Shown: positions 1 to 14,413, numbered from the stretch's first letter. The stretch is DNA of 63,145 bases from Mnemiopsis leidyi (GCA_000226015.1 JH154815.1:97628-160772), one strand, 5' to 3'. Notes: generated by a model not told the origin, from the letters alone. Numbers and translations are program-made.

Positions 1-47
<47 letters not shown>

Positions 48-60
48 ATTTCTCTCTCTC
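1..60. repeat. (TC)n microsatellite
   Basis: Almost uninterrupted TC dinucleotides with two or three substitutions. The array is cut by the window edge, so its true length is unknown. Confidence 0.95.
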
Positions 61-900
61 ACTGAGCCCCGCACGTGTGTGTGAAGATAACGTCATCTCT
101 AAGTGATTAGTCTCAGTTATCCCAACTATCGCTTTACACACACACACACGGTTTATCCCACCAAAACTACCAACTCCTTTACGAGTTTCAGTCAAGCCAC
201 CATGGTCCCTCTCCTTCTTTAACTCGTGATCTAAATCAAATAAACACGCAATGTTATAGTTTCAAGCCCTACTCGTTATTAAAAGCAGATTATTAGGACA
301 AATAACGGAGGGTCAGATCGAGTTTCGTGTAGTGTAGTTAGTGTTCTGAACATCATGAGGGAGTCATTGTTTTTTTGAGTGTGTGATAAAAACAGATCGG
401 AATTTAGAGTAGCCAAGAGAGGAGAATTTACAGTCACTCTGAGAGAATAATGAGAGTTAGAGTGTACCGAAAAAACTGTAATATACGATCTGAGTTATAC
501 GATTCGCCGTGATCAAATCTTCTGTTGACAACCTCAACCGAACGCGTCTAAGTCAATGAATTGGAGTCTCGAACAGGGGTGTTGTCCGTTACTGTGAGGT
601 ATCAGAGTATGAATCACCTTTCGTCAGTTTTTGTAGAAAAAATAACTCGACTTTTAAGTTGAATATATCCCACATGCGATGGCGAAGAAAAACGTTTTAT
701 GTATTCTCAGTGAATATTGCTGGTCTCGCGAAATCATATTGTGCTTTCTGAATTGTGGTAGAAATGCTTCACTGAGGGCGTTACTTTCTCGACCAGAATA
801 TTACTTACACATGATAAACGCTATGCAACATGATGAGGTCACGTGAATATTGTATATACATTGTCAGGTAGAAAAAGTGGGAGTATATAATTGGGGTGTA

Positions 901-954
901 AAGTGCACGTGTCAAGTGCAAAGTGCACGTGTCAAGTGTAAAGTGCACGTGCAG
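901..954. repeat. 20-bp tandem repeat carrying CACGTG
   Basis: Two full copies and a partial third of a 20-bp unit beginning AAGTGCACGTGTC. Each copy contains the palindrome GTGCACGTG, so three E-boxes are spaced 20 bp apart, about two helical turns. Confidence 0.8.
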
Positions 955-3900
955 ACTGCGCGGTGGAACTTGAAACGAGATTTGACTGGGTTGTGTCAAC
1001 ACGGCTCACTGAAAGAAGAGAATCTGCTGACAGGAGCAGTCAGTGAGGGAGATAGGAGGGAGATAAAAATGGGGAGGGAGAGATAGTAGTGTTTGGAGTG
1101 ACAGATGTTTTGTCACATATGGAAGTGACAGTTTTTGAGTTGTAACCAAGGAGTCGGGGGCTAGGGAGTAGGGAGTGTAAGATTATAGTTCACCTATACA
1201 CAAAGTTTACCTGTAAAACAGTGTTCCGAAGGGTTCAACATCACACGCCAACATTTATCTTTCAGTCAGTTTTCTGATTTCCCGTCCAATGTATAGAAGT
1301 GAATGGTAAAGACTAAAGAGTGCCCTAGAAAATTGATAATTGACACCCACCAAATGGTACACAATAGTACACAGTCTACACATTGTACACACTACTTCCA
1401 TAGTGTCCCTTATAGATCACGTGCACTTGCCCACATCTCTCTTATAGACACAACATTTAGAACAACTTCTGAACTGTAGACACTGCTCCTGTAAAACCAG
1501 GTTGAGTAGGCTAGACAGCACCACAAATCTAGTGTTGAGGACGACAGTACCCACCTTCCACCCTTTACTAGTACCTTTAACAAGTACCCTCTAAATCTCC
1601 CTCCACTCCACTCTTCTACCGTTCTACTTCTCTACACTTCTTCTCCCGCCCTGACTTAACGAAACGTCCGGTGTCATGTTCCTCTTCTGCGACATAGTTT
1701 CCTAATTTGCATATTTTCTCGTTCCCCGACCTTTCTCACTTGTTGCAACTCTCTCTTTTGTGTGTCGGAATTTTGCTTGGTTTACGTTCGTGTACCTCGG
1801 TGTAATGTGTACCTGATATTTTGTTCACATGCAACTTATCTTCTCAGCAGTTCTTCACTAGATCATGTTAGAATATCTTCTCAGCAGTTCCTAAATAGAT
1901 CATGTTAGAAGATCTATTTTTACTTCACAGACAGACGACAGTGCTGATCACGGCTAGGTCTATCTATCTAACTTTTATTGTAATTTTACTGACAATACCT
2001 ACATTACTAGTGGACCCCAACTCCTTTACAGTTTACACACACTCCCATTTTGCCAAGGATTTATCGGATTTATTAGATCTACACGGCTTGCTTTCCATTG
2101 AGGCTACTCCATTCAACACCTAATCCGTAGACAAAGCCCAAATTACAGGAACGACTTCAGTTCGGCTTACCTCCGCCGTGATTGACCTATCCCCACTGGT
2201 TATTTCGGTCACGTGACCTTCTCTCTGTGACACGTGACCCAAGTTGAAGATCAGGTGACACGTGCTTTATTCGAACCACAGTTTGTCTATTGTTACACCG
2301 CAGTCAATCTGTCGCGCCCAAGTCCGTGTTACTCATCCATTGGCAGCAGATTAGAAGTCCCGTGAGGGGTATAACGAGAAAATATTTACACGTAGGAGAT
2401 TAGGAGACTTCTGTAACAAACAACATTGTAACAAACTTAAAGCTCGCTTTGTGAAGGAGCGAAAATATTTCGTCTAATCTCTCCACAAACGGTGGATTTC
2501 AAAGTTCCTCATTAAATTGACCACTTCTTTGCAATATAAAACATACCATCTTAAATTGTTAGAAGCACTGGAATTAACATCTTGCCAACATACCAAACCA
2601 GATCATAGATCATATTTACTACTTAATCAGTCCTTAGAAGCATGCTATTTCATAATCTTCCCTTTAAGATTCAAATTAATAAGGTAATGATTCATTAGGA
2701 TTATTTATGTTGATTAATGTTTAGTATATCTATTTCTCCATGCCACAACAAATATATTCCAAACGAAAACGCTGTTGTCAGAACTCCCGGTTTAGTACAA
2801 CAAAATTAGTCTCCTAGCAGCGAATTCCTCGAATTCCACCCCGGTGTTCTGATCATTCTCCAAATTACAGAGACTTGAATCACCCGACAGTATTGATTAA
2901 TATTCGGACAACAAGTAGGCCGTACACGGTATGTATACTACGTACAATACACCGTGTATACACCGTGTATACACCGGTTGTATACCAGGGTACGCAGGCA
3001 GTAGGAGTAGAGACCCTGAAGCTCGCAGTACGTGAACTCTGTTCATCTCCATAACAACCTCAACGCTCCTAATTAATTCTCCCGGAGGATCGTTGAGTCT
3101 TGAGATAGGGTGATACTTTACAATTCGACTGTACTGCTGAGAGCCGGCTCTAGAAATTTGAGGTATTGATGATGATGCGGCTATTTTCTGTTTAGCTACC
3201 TGAGGCAATGGCGAGCTCACCTCCAGTCACCTTGAAATGTCATTAAGAACATGAATGACAGACATGAACGCATTTTGTTTGGTTAAACTTGTAATTATAA
3301 AGATTCTGTATAATTAGGTGCAATGTTTAGCGTGAATTGTAATTTTATTCAGTACGAACTGTTATAAGTGGTGTCGAATTTCCTTCCCAAAATACGATCA
3401 TTAAAAACTTAAGGATTATGTATAATCTCTTGTTACCCACAATTAAATCTACCTATTAAACAATTTTTACAATTATTATCATTCGCCACATTTGCACACA
3501 TAAGATTCTCTGCTTTACACAAAAGAAATGATTAATATTATCCTGAAATCTTTCCGCTCAAGGAAAAGCTATAAGTGACGATAAATTTAAGCATGAGTCA
3601 TGATAGCAACTTGCCGTACCAATCCCTGTGACTGACTTATGTAACTGATACTTTCGTCTGTTTCTAATAACCTCTTAAAAGGGGTATCACTATTTGGACC
3701 GCCTCCCCTACAAACAAGCCCCCTTACCGCTCTAGCTGGCAAATTATCGAGCCCCTTTCAGTCGTCCCTTTTTGTGTTGTCTTTACAAACATTCCGTAGA
3801 CTACGTAAACTCTGAATAGGTAAACCATCTAATGAGGAGCCCCAGAACGAGTGTAACCCCTTAGTGTTTGGAGGGGTAATTAGCTAATTAGTCAATTAGT

Positions 3901-5457
3901 TAATTGTCCGGTAGTTGTCTCACTTTTGTTTTCTGAACGCAGGCCAAGGATCTGTAGCTGAACTGTGTTTATTTTCTGTGGTCTTGGATGTACTTCGTGT
4001 TTACTAGCCATTATGTAGTATTAGGTAGTCTGTACTAGGTTGTGTGTACCAAATGCTAACTCTAGTTATCTACCATGTTTTATCCTGATTAGTGATATGA
4101 TCCTGATATGACCTGTGACACAGTTATCTGCTCAACAAAGTGTAAGAACAGTGCAATATTTCAATCTAGCTGACAACTCCTCTCTCCACACAGTGTCCAG
4201 AATCATGAAACATTACAACCTCTCTCTCCTTCTCTCTCTCTCTCCGACCCTAAATTGTTGAATAATTCAAGTAGTTCCTGTCTGATCGACCTACCCTAAA
4301 TACTCCAACTCTTTGTGAACTCTGAACGGTTATTCAGCTCTGAAAATGGTTTCTGTCTAGCTACGGTTTATCCGAGAATGGTTGCCGTCTACAATGTCAT
4401 TCCTAACCAGCGAGCATTAGTCCATCCTGAGTCCTCGTTCCTAAGGAGTTGTCCTCTGGAGTTGTGTCTGGGATGAACCGTCGTGGTTCCCCAATTTGGG
4501 ACGGAAATATAATGCTCATCTTACCGCGACCCGGCCAAGGCCATGAATAATAATCTGGATTGTAGGGCAACATGACATTAAAGGATTAGTCAACGCTCAA
4601 CGACGTGTTGCCATGATACTCGTCATGCCGTTGTTTTCTTGGAACTTTGCCAGGGTGTGTTTTGGCGCTCTGCCAAGAGTTTCTGTTTTAAATCATGATG
4701 AGCTTGTCGACCCGTTACGTTACGTTTGCGCACCTGTGCGTGATGTTTTGTTATTCATTCCAAGAATTTAGTCCCTGCCCCTGAGTGAAAACTCCACGTT
4801 TAAGCCCCTGAAATACGTTACCGGCTGACATCCGAGATTGCTGTTACTCGCGAGTATAGAAATTCCAGAGACTCGATTGACGAGAAGGCGAGTCGTGAAG
4901 AATTCATTGTCACGGTCAGATCGATCAATGAATGTGTGAAAAACGTTCATTATTTCCCTCCGAGGTTTCCGTTCACTCTCTCTCTCTCTGCTATGGACCC
5001 TGCGGACATGTATTTAATCAATCTTCTTACAGACTTGTTTCGTTTTGTGATGTGGGACCGTTCTCCTTTCCGTTATATTGACACCAAAATTTCCTGATAT
5101 TCGCTAAATTACCCGGCTTTATTTCCTGGAACTTCTTTTATTTCCCGACGAAAATCTTCAAAACTGTTTAAGCAGCTTATTGTCTCACAACTATGTTCTC
5201 ACTGTTTTGTCAGGTTAGTGACATTGTGCGTGAGCCAAAAAAGAGCTGTGTTTTATTGGACTTTCTCAAGAAGATTAGATTCCTTAAATTGTCTGATGGG
5301 AAAGCCTGTGCTTTTCGGACAGTCAGTCTGAATCAAGGAAAGTTTAGGTACGCTTTTTACACGATGTCTCGCAAACAAAGCATCTTTCTGTCACGGTGGG
5401 ATTATACCGTATACACAGAGTTGCGTCCTTAAAATCACTGCGCTGTGTTGAATTACC

Positions 5458-5690
5458 CGCTCGGCCAATCAGAGCGTTGTATTCAGTCACGTGTCGTCTC
5501 ATTGGCCAATCAGTCGGCAGAGATCTGTCCACGTGCTGGTTAAACAAATCGCATCATTAGTTGAGGCGCACTGTACTCTTGACATACAGTTATTTTACCT
5601 TATTACAACCTCAATAGATAGACCCCACATCTCCGTCGCTGATTGGTCCGAACGTGCCACGTGACCTTGATGTCATAGTAACACGTGGTG
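5458..5690. promoter_or_regulatory. CCAAT-box and E-box cluster
   Basis: GGCCAATCAG, TCACGTG, ATTGGCCAATCAG, CCACGTG, GATTGGTCCG, CCACGTGACC and ACACGTGG all occur within about 230 bp. CCAAT boxes bind NF-Y and CACGTG binds bHLH-zip factors such as USF, MYC or MITF. The combination looks like a promoter or enhancer, but no adjacent coding exon was found. Confidence 0.35.
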
Positions 5691-8407
5691 ATGCGCTATA
5701 TTGTGGTGGTACTGTAAGACCACACATACACAGACAGACAAACGGATTGATCCACCCTAAACGGAACACATCTACCAACAAACCGACAGAGCTGAGTTAT
5801 TAACAAAATCACAACCACTACAGACACAGCGACACTGGCACGTTAGGCGAACAATAGAACCGGGTTTGGGAGTGTTGCCTGTTTTGGGTGTGGTATTGAC
5901 TCTGCGGTCTACTGGAGAAGGCGCATTTTGTATCATTCCCTCCCTGTCCGCCCTTTTATTTGTCTTCCAGTTGAAGAGGTGGGTATTTCTCTCCTCTCTC
6001 CTTTCATAACTCATGTGGGTACTGTTTCTGATTCACTGTTCTACTTCTTATTCCAGATTGTATCATCAGTAGCACAATTGCTCCTCCTCACATCTACATA
6101 ATAATCTGTCCTTTGTTATTGACGGAGTCCCAAATTGCACCTGATTATTAAACTTGAGCCTTAATCTTTGTTTGTCTCAATCATATGCTAATCGTGTCTC
6201 CGCGTTATTATAAGCACTACCCCTTGTTTTGTTTTGTGTGCTCCCCAAACTTATCGTCTCCCTGCAAAGTTTCTAATATCGGTTATAGTTCTAAACTCCA
6301 GTTCAATCTTGTAGGTTCTTTTCAAGCTGCAATTATTAGAACACCAACATCCTAACTAGATCTCTCAACTTGACCGATCTCTTGTCTCAACCTCTAACAT
6401 TGAAGAAATTAAACACAAAGTCGAACACTGCAATGCAGCCTGTTCCATAATTCATATACTGGTAACCTTCAGTGTCTGTTTATTGCGTACGTGACTAAAC
6501 ATGGGCACGGGGAAATTTATTTGAGGTGGCTGTCCCGGTGCGAGCGTCTAATTTTCCTGCGACACTCGTCTGTCATTAGTCATTGCACTTCCCGGCGCGG
6601 GGGTGGTACCCCTGGAAACCTGGACCCCTTAAACCGTGCTGCACTCAAAAGTAAAGCTGAGTCTTAAGTAAGTTTGATGACGCCAAATTCACAACTTCCA
6701 AATAAGGAATGATTGTTTTCTAAAGATGATGCTCTCAGCCTTTGTTCTCAAGTTGCGCTGCTATTAATGTCCTCCAATCAAACTGCACACTTTGCTCTTT
6801 CATCCACATAAGAATGTGAAAAATACAGATATTTTAAGCAAGTTTCCACCGATTCTCCCAAAAGCCTGACTGTTGTTTCTTAGTGAGTGTAAGCCCGAAA
6901 AACGGTCCAGTTCTTTGACTCCAGGCTAAAGCGCTCAGCTCCTCAGGAATCACGTGACTTTATACTTCTTATTTCATCTTTTGTGCTCCTTCTAACGTCC
7001 TTGCAGTACTTGCGACCAATTAGTCGAGAATTTTTGCTTGTCTGATCCTAATCGGGCAGCTTGCTGCAGGGCTACATTAGTACTGCCGTTGTCATGGATA
7101 CACCAGCAATAAATTCGGTGTGACTCCTCATAATTCAATCTCGGCTTTAATGCTAATATTCAATCCGATATTCTAGACATATCACCGAAAGAAAGATTCG
7201 TAAATAAAATTTTTGAGGTTGCTGGAGGTTGTCCAGATCTCATTATATACAAATATTCAGCAAACATTCAGTAAATATTTCTCTCAAGATTCTCCTCCTA
7301 CGGGGTGAGGGATAGTGGAGATGCGACCTAGTAGGTAGTCAGAGATCTTTAGATAACTACCTCGACCAGTGACTTACCAACTACACGCATTTCGAGCCTG
7401 TACTTATCTAGGTTCCCTACAAGATCCACCACGCGTATTTACGACCTGTATTTTATCGTCTAGATTGTTCGGTGGTAAAGTGGTTGTCCAGTGGTAGTTG
7501 TGTGGTAATTTTGTCGTAGTTTTGGTACTTAGGGTGTTTACTGGGATGACTAAGTGGTTAACGGAGGTCGAGCCAAAATGCTTGGTCTGTTTGTTAGGGT
7601 ATAGAACAGGGTAATGAACTACCCCGTAATTGAATTGATGTGGTCGTTGTAGAACTTTGTAATCAATATAGTCTGCAATTCTTTGCAATGCTGCATAAAT
7701 TTAGATAGATTTAGATAGAGCTATACAAATTTACAATTTACATAAAACTACATAGAATAACATAGAACTACACTCATAGATTTAAGATTCACACATTGAT
7801 TTCGCAGCCTATTTGTGGTTAGCCACACTTAACCCAACAATAGATATATTCCAAGACTAGAGCCGGGTAGTTGCTATCCAGTTCCAACTGCCTCTCTAGA
7901 GCGAGGGTGCCTGGTTATATTCCAGACTAATTATATCGATCTGCACTGGAATTTATTTAGAAATGTGCGCTGTGGTAGTTGCTGGCCCGAATTTTAGATT
8001 GATACCGAATCAGTAATCAGATTCCTGCCTCTAGCATTTTGCGGCTTATGCTCTGCTTACTTGAGAATATATTACCAAACATACCAAGCGTGCTTGGAGT
8101 TTGTTCTGCTAACTTGAAAATATATTACCGATCTTACTGAGCTTGCTTGGAATTTTAAGCTACACTTTCTGTATTTGTTTGTTTAATTTTCACGCCTTAA
8201 ATCTCGCATTATCAGACGAAACCCCACATAACGCGAGATGACGCTATAACTACAATAACTGTAAACCTGTGAGACTTATCGGTTCCAGTACAGATCTTCC
8301 CGCCAATCTCTACACAGCTGCCTGCCTCTCTCCCTGATCAAATTACTGGATGTAATGGAATGTTTGATCATTCAATCAAGCAGACCTCGTGCTCCCCTCA
8401 ATACCTT

Positions 8408-8475
8408 TGTGTCTGTGTGTCTGTGTGTCTGTGTGTCTGTGTGTTTGTGTGTCTATGTATTGTGTGCCTGTGAGT
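8408..8475. repeat. GTGTCT-rich microsatellite
   Basis: Imperfect repeats of TGTGTGTC. Two overlapping cysteine- and valine-rich open frames across it (about 80 codons each) are products of the repeat, not genes. Confidence 0.9.
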
Positions 8476-10620
8476 GGGTGTGCTGGTCACATTGGAAGGT
8501 ACGCGTGGAACAAACCTCCGAGAAAACTTGGCTCGTTTCCAAGTTCCAAAATCAAAGCAGCTGTCTGTCCATTAGCAGCTGTCTGGAGGTTATTTAAGTG
8601 GTTTATGTGTCCGGATCCTCTCGTGATGACGTGACTGGAATTTAATTGAGTTGGAGTTTGGTGTACAGGTTGAAGTCTGTAACTCTACTACCTACAGTGT
8701 CACTATTTTCACTTTTGAGAACTTACGTATATAGGCCGCCGTAGATCTTTGGACTGTAGGTTCAGGTTGCAGTTTTACATTTTTACATTTCAAGTTACAG
8801 TCCTTGTTCTTTATACAGTCCTTGTTTGCTAGGCTGTCGTGATAATCGCTAATAAAAAACTTCAAGTTTACGACACCATCACATTGTTTATTTATAGTGC
8901 AACCCTTGTACCAATTCTAACATAACAATCATAACATATGCAATCTAAGTATTATACCTAATTCCAATTCAGATCTTATCTAACGTTAATTAATCGGTTA
9001 ATTATTATCTATGGAACCAGCTGTAATGCGGAGGAATTAGAGCTTGTTTTTTCACCGGAGCTGAAACAGTATCCCTTGCAATGTCTTATCAGTTTAACAG
9101 GTGTCTTTTCCCTCGAGAATTCCGTGTTTTGAAAACATTCCCGTTTTTTAATGCAGTGCCGGCTGCAGACACACGTGCGGCGTGTCTGTAAAAATCTTGT
9201 TGTTTGATTTCTTGTTGCCAGTCTTGTCCCTGAAATTATTTGTGGAATCATACATCGACAAGTTAACTTTTATTGACACGCTATTTCAGTAAAATAAGAC
9301 AGGATAGAAATTTAGGATATTAAATGATGATCTGCAACATTGCATAGCTGGCAATGTAACCCTCAAGTAGCAGCCCCTTCGCTCCAACTACTGCACATTG
9401 TTTACATTCCTCTTTGTGCCACATCAATCTGGACCGGCCCCCATTGTAAGCAGGGTTCCTATCTGGCGCCAACTCCGCATTTAGCTTGTGTAGTTGTGGT
9501 CCAACCTTACACGCCAGGAGTTATGGTAACATGGAACCTCGTCTCTACTCTTAGAGTTGAGAGAGAGAGGAGTTACACGGCAGGGTAGAGAGACGAACAG
9601 ACGAACCTACTGCTTGAACTGTATTAACTTGTTCTGGATGGAGTTGTTTTTGTTTTTTCATCCTGAAATATGTAAACTGTTTGGTCAGCATAGTTAAAAC
9701 GTGTTTAAAAACATATTCGAATATTCTATTTTAGTCCCTATTCATTCTTCTATGGCCTGGAAATAATATTTTGTTTTGTTTTTATCATCAGCTACAATAA
9801 ATATGATTCCAAACCCTTGACTTCACACAGCTGCTAAATGTATATCCAATATTGAACAAATTGAGCTGACAAATCTTGTTGACCGGTTTCTAACTTACCC
9901 GTAAAACTCCCAAATGTAGGAAGAATTTCGGAATATCGTACAGTGAAACACATAATCCAGTTTTACATCGCTGAGAATTGGGAAGCCAAGAACTTGATTA
10001 CCAATATCTATCAGTCTAGACCAATCTAGCCTAAATGTAATTAGTTTCTAGAACATTCTGAGTGCAATTCGCCTCAATAATAGAGTTCCGGAAGGTTTAC
10101 CAAACAATGATATTCGTGATATGCCGACATTATTTGACTCGTCTGCTTTGGTGAACAGATATATGGTCTTGAATGTTAATTGCAAAATTTATTCACGAAA
10201 CCAATATAAATGTTTCACGGAAATAAAGAATTCAGCATGTAAAGTAGCTTACATCTGATTTTGCGGAAAAATCTTCCGAAATTGGTTTAATCAATTATAC
10301 ATCTGCTTTATGTTCAGTGTTCAACGCACACACACAAAGGCTTGAAGTAATGGTCGATGCTACAAGCCTTGGTTGTTTTAAAATTTTGAAGAAGGTCAGA
10401 CCGCCAGCTGACCAGGCCACTTTCTTTAACCACTGCCATTTTATTGATACAACTTATGTAAGGACAGTGTTAAATGGTTCTAACATGTGTCACCGCCATC
10501 TTTAACATTACCAATGGTAAAAATGCCACACATTCCAACTATCTGCCCTGAAATCAGCTGTAATCTACTGTCATAGTATATACCTCCAAAGTATATACCT
10601 ACATCAACTGTACTATATAA

Positions 10621-10667
10621 TATACTCAGCAACTATAGTTATAGTTGCTGTATAGTTGCTGAGTATA
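10621..10667. repeat. Perfect 17-bp inverted repeat (hairpin)
   Basis: The left arm at 10621-10637 is the exact reverse complement of the right arm at 10651-10667, with a 13-base spacer. The spacer plus the inner left arm can pair in an alternative register, since CAGCAACTATA is followed two bases later by TATAGTTGCTG. The DNA or RNA can therefore switch between two foldbacks. Confidence 0.85.
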
Positions 10668-11368
10668 GAAGCTAAGAATTTCAGTACACCCCGGCCTATT
10701 AAGTATTAGAACAAAGATCTCAACTTAGCGTGTACCACACTCTCTCTATCTCGTCATTATCCGTTACTCTTTAAATATTAAATATACAATGTGGCCGCCT
10801 ACTTGGGTCTTGTCCAAACGTTTCTCTTAAAGAACTCGAGATGTCGATATATTCCAACTGTTCGCTAGATCGAACTGTATGGTAATCAAGTGGTTTGAAT
10901 ATACGCATTGCAGTTAATCATAACTAATAGTCGTACTTTATTATAAACTGATTACCAATAAACTGAGACAAATTACTTATACTAAACTTGGCGCATTTGT
11001 GATTAAAGGAATTCAACAGAGCTGTTAATTGTTAAAGTATAAAATTGAATACCCTCTACCGCCTTGACTAAAACGCCATTTCGAAATCCCAAAATTTCCT
11101 ACTAAAATATCGGCTGAAAGTTAAAAGCATCTTACAGAATCACGCCAATGAAATACTAGTAAAATTACCACTACCGCCGATCTTTCGACCTGCTGGTGCC
11201 GCTTGGGTGACCTCTAATTTGCATCAGGAGCAGTATGGCCTCCATCGCACGTATATTTGGATTAAGCACTTTGATACTCTGACTCTGACTCACGAGCAGT
11301 TAACATTAACCTAGTTGGAGTTTAAGGAACCTCATGCAATCCACTCTTTAGACTCATGATGAAGTGAT

Positions 11369-11456
11369 AAATCTGTAAATCTCTAAATCTCTAAATCTCT
11401 AAATCTTCAAATCTCTAAATCTCTAAATCTCTAAAAATCTCTAAATCTCTAAATCT
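11369..11456. repeat. AAATCTCT microsatellite
   Basis: About eleven copies of an 8-bp unit AAATCTCT with small indels. Confidence 0.9.
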
Positions 11457-11775
11457 TTGAATTTTCAGCACCTTAGCTCCTGTGTCATTGATAAATTTTC
11501 CTGAAATTTTCGTTCTGTCATCTCAACACTAATGTGTCCTCGTGAAACTGCGACATTTCAAATGCGGCGATGTGCGGTGTGGCGACATTAGTTTGTGCGA
11601 CTAATCTTCGTTTTGATCGCACGGTTTGTTGGCCGGTTAATAATTGTACTGAATAACCGATCAGCAGGTTGGATACTTATTGTCCAGGAATTCAGGGATT
11701 AAATTCAGATTGAGAAACACGGGTGACCTCAAGTTGATGCTATTCTGCCCACGGTGGAAGTTTTGCCGCGTCCAA

Positions 11776-11880
11776 AACGCCAAGACCAATCAGAGTCCGA
11801 TTTCCGATTCACGTGTCTAAAACCGATCAATCAGCATGCGAGTAGACTTTTGACTAGCCAATGGCCCGAGGAATGATTTC
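11776..11880. promoter_or_regulatory. CCAAT-box and E-box cluster
   Basis: GACCAATCAG, TTCACGTGTC, GATCAATCAG and AGCCAATGG occur within about 100 bp. The composition resembles the cluster near 5.5 kb. No neighbouring coding exon was found. Confidence 0.3.
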
Positions 11881-12559
11881 AAATAATTTTCTTGAGAGAA
11901 CCCCTACTCAGCAAACGGATTCACACTCACGCTCTCAAATCTCAAATATACGGCCTAACTCCGCCTTGACTTTTAAAGATCTAACGTCATAACAATGCGG
12001 ATATCGCGGCAGCTAAGAAGGTTCTGTGTTGGGCAAAACTGGTTTGAGAGTGAATCTCAACTTCCGCTCCTGCCGTGGTGTCATCATGTTGGTTCTTCCT
12101 ACAGTTAAGCTCAGAGTAAGTCGTTTCTGCTAAAGTAGGGAATTATTTTAGATCCCAAAATAGAAATTTTACTCTCGCCTTTTCTACCTATGACTCTATG
12201 AGTAAGATTTCATGTATACTTATTTCTCATACATGAAAGAGCGTTGATTATCTATGTACGATCCAGTACGCTGATAGTGGTATGAAATGATAACACGGGA
12301 AATGAAATTCTATATCAACTATCATGCTAGTAAAGTATTAATGGGTATCGATGAAAGTAACAAATAAATTTTTGTGGAATGCATAGTGCATAATGTCTTA
12401 ATTTCATAGTACATACATAGTACATAATGTCTTAATAGTTAGTTTGAATGCACGATACACAGTACAATATCGGAGTTGCCTGGATCTACTTCGTTCGTAT
12501 CTTGCTCTCTTGGGATAACTGTCTTGTGTAACCTTATAATTGTCTCTAATGTTTACATT

Positions 12560-12650
12560 CCGTTCTCCTTTCCTATTGGCTCACATCTTCCGTTCTCCTT
12601 TTCTATTGGCTCACATATTCCGTTCTTATTTCTGATTGGTTTTCTCTCTG
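12560..12650. repeat. About 33-bp repeat, each copy with an inverted CCAAT box
   Basis: Three diverged copies of TTCCGTTCTCCTTT followed by CTATTGGCTCACAT; the third reads CTGATTGG. Each copy therefore carries an inverted CCAAT box (ATTGG) at regular spacing. A further AATTGG follows at about 12676. Confidence 0.7.
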
Positions 12651-14176
12651 CCGCGTGAACTGGTTCATGTATTCAATTGGTCCAATACTTCCCTATTTCC
12701 TCTAGTCAGAGAAAACGAGCTGAAAATGAAAAAACAATTGTTTTGGAGATCCGGCTGATAAGATAAAACATGTCCGCCATGTCAAGGAGTTTATCAGGAT
12801 AACATTATATTAGTACTCTTTAAAATGCGACCATGATATTGACTACTTACTTGATCATTCTCTTAGGAGTGTTGTGGAGATAGGAGTGTTGTGGAGAGAG
12901 GAGTTTGGAGATCGAAGTGTTGTGTTTGGAGTGTGGAGTGTGGTGTGTGGAGTGTGCTGTGTGGAATGACTCTGAAGTGTGACGAAGTGTGGGCTAGCTC
13001 CTTATCCACCTCGGAACACGCCCTAAATCTTCTATCTAATTATGTACTTGACTTTAGTGAGTTCTCATCTCATTACCATGACAACACTGCATGGCATTAG
13101 TGATACATTGTAGAGTACGGCACGTATAAAGTTTGTAGATTCTTTGTTCCTATCTGGTTTACAACAGTATAGTGAAAACAGTCTTGTACTCTAGAACTAT
13201 TAAACATGGCTGAATGTTGGGCAAATTTGAATTTTTCATCTTGTTAACAACCAACTCATATTGCCTTATCAAGGTTTTTGTGACAGTATGCTGAATGCTA
13301 GATTGCCCTGTACAGAGTTGTGTAGTGAGCTGTGAGAATGTTTTGCAATATAATCTCAAAATTACTTTTCTTTCCACTCACATTAAGACACGCCATATCA
13401 CGTCGAAGATCGTGCTGACTGCGACCAACATAATCGTACAAATATTTCTAGCAATTCAAGCATAAGGCAGCTCAAGAAAAATGTGTGGAAACTCAATTCA
13501 AGTAGACACGGGAAACTCTCTACACAAAACTTTATTTCCCTTCTTTGTGTTTTCATTCTTTACAGATCGTGTACCGAAAGTTTTTTCCACTCTCTCTAAC
13601 TATATCTATTATCTACCACCAAAATTCAAATTAGATTGTCCGAGCGGGTACCTCGCAAGGCAATAGTGTTTAGTCTACCCCGATTAGTTGCATAAAACCG
13701 AATATTCTGAGATATTGAGTGAGTTTCAGGAGATCCACTCAGCTGGAATCCTGGCAATGACATTTTGGTTCCGTCTTGTTCAGAGAGATTTCGTCTCAGG
13801 AAAACCGCAATACGTGTCCTTTTGTCTAGAATAGTCTTGGCGAGATTTGGGCAAATGATCTATGTAAAATTGGTCAATATCGATGTTGGCATTTTAGGTA
13901 TGGAAATCCACCTGATAGGTATGTTGGTATTTTAGGAAGGATTCCAAGATTTTCTTGTCTTTCGTTCATCCCAATAAAATGCAGCACTTTTTGCCCCAAA
14001 ATTGCAGTTTCGTCCGCCTTCAATATGTGCTTCCATAGTTCCACGATGTGTTACCGTGTTCAATTTACGGTTTTTTAAGTAAAAACGTGAAGTCTTTTTT
14101 ATGTGAAGTGGATGAAAAGATCAATAAGATGCCGTGCTTTGAGAGTGCTTGGCAGTTGATTGTGACAGTTAAAAAG

Positions 14177-14413
14177 TTAAAACGTGTATTCACTATTCAA
14201 CCATGTTTCAATTGACTCGGCCATCAACATTTCTCTCACCGCTCTCTTTGCTTTGCTTGTAAAATAAATATAGAACATTTGAACTAGAGCCGGAAAAAGT
14301 AAATATAAAAATACAGTTATGATCTTATCTAAAGTTTGACAAGCAAGAACATGAACGACCTTACAACATAAATGTCTCAACTTTGTTAGTAAAATAGTTA
14401 TTTGCATTACCAT
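14177..14413 (-). other. Membrane-protein-like fragment, possibly GPCR C-terminal remnant
   Basis: A 78-codon frame with two hydrophobic stretches and a basic juxtamembrane segment reading FYIYFTSKAKRAVREML. This resembles the end of transmembrane helix 7 plus helix 8 of a rhodopsin-like receptor. I find no NPxxY motif, no upstream helices and no clear splice partners, so it may be chance or a relic. Low confidence. Confidence 0.12.

Noticed and set aside
2897..3220. 107-codon minus-strand frame
   Set aside because: No domain, no splice partners, and it crosses a GTGTATACACC repeat.
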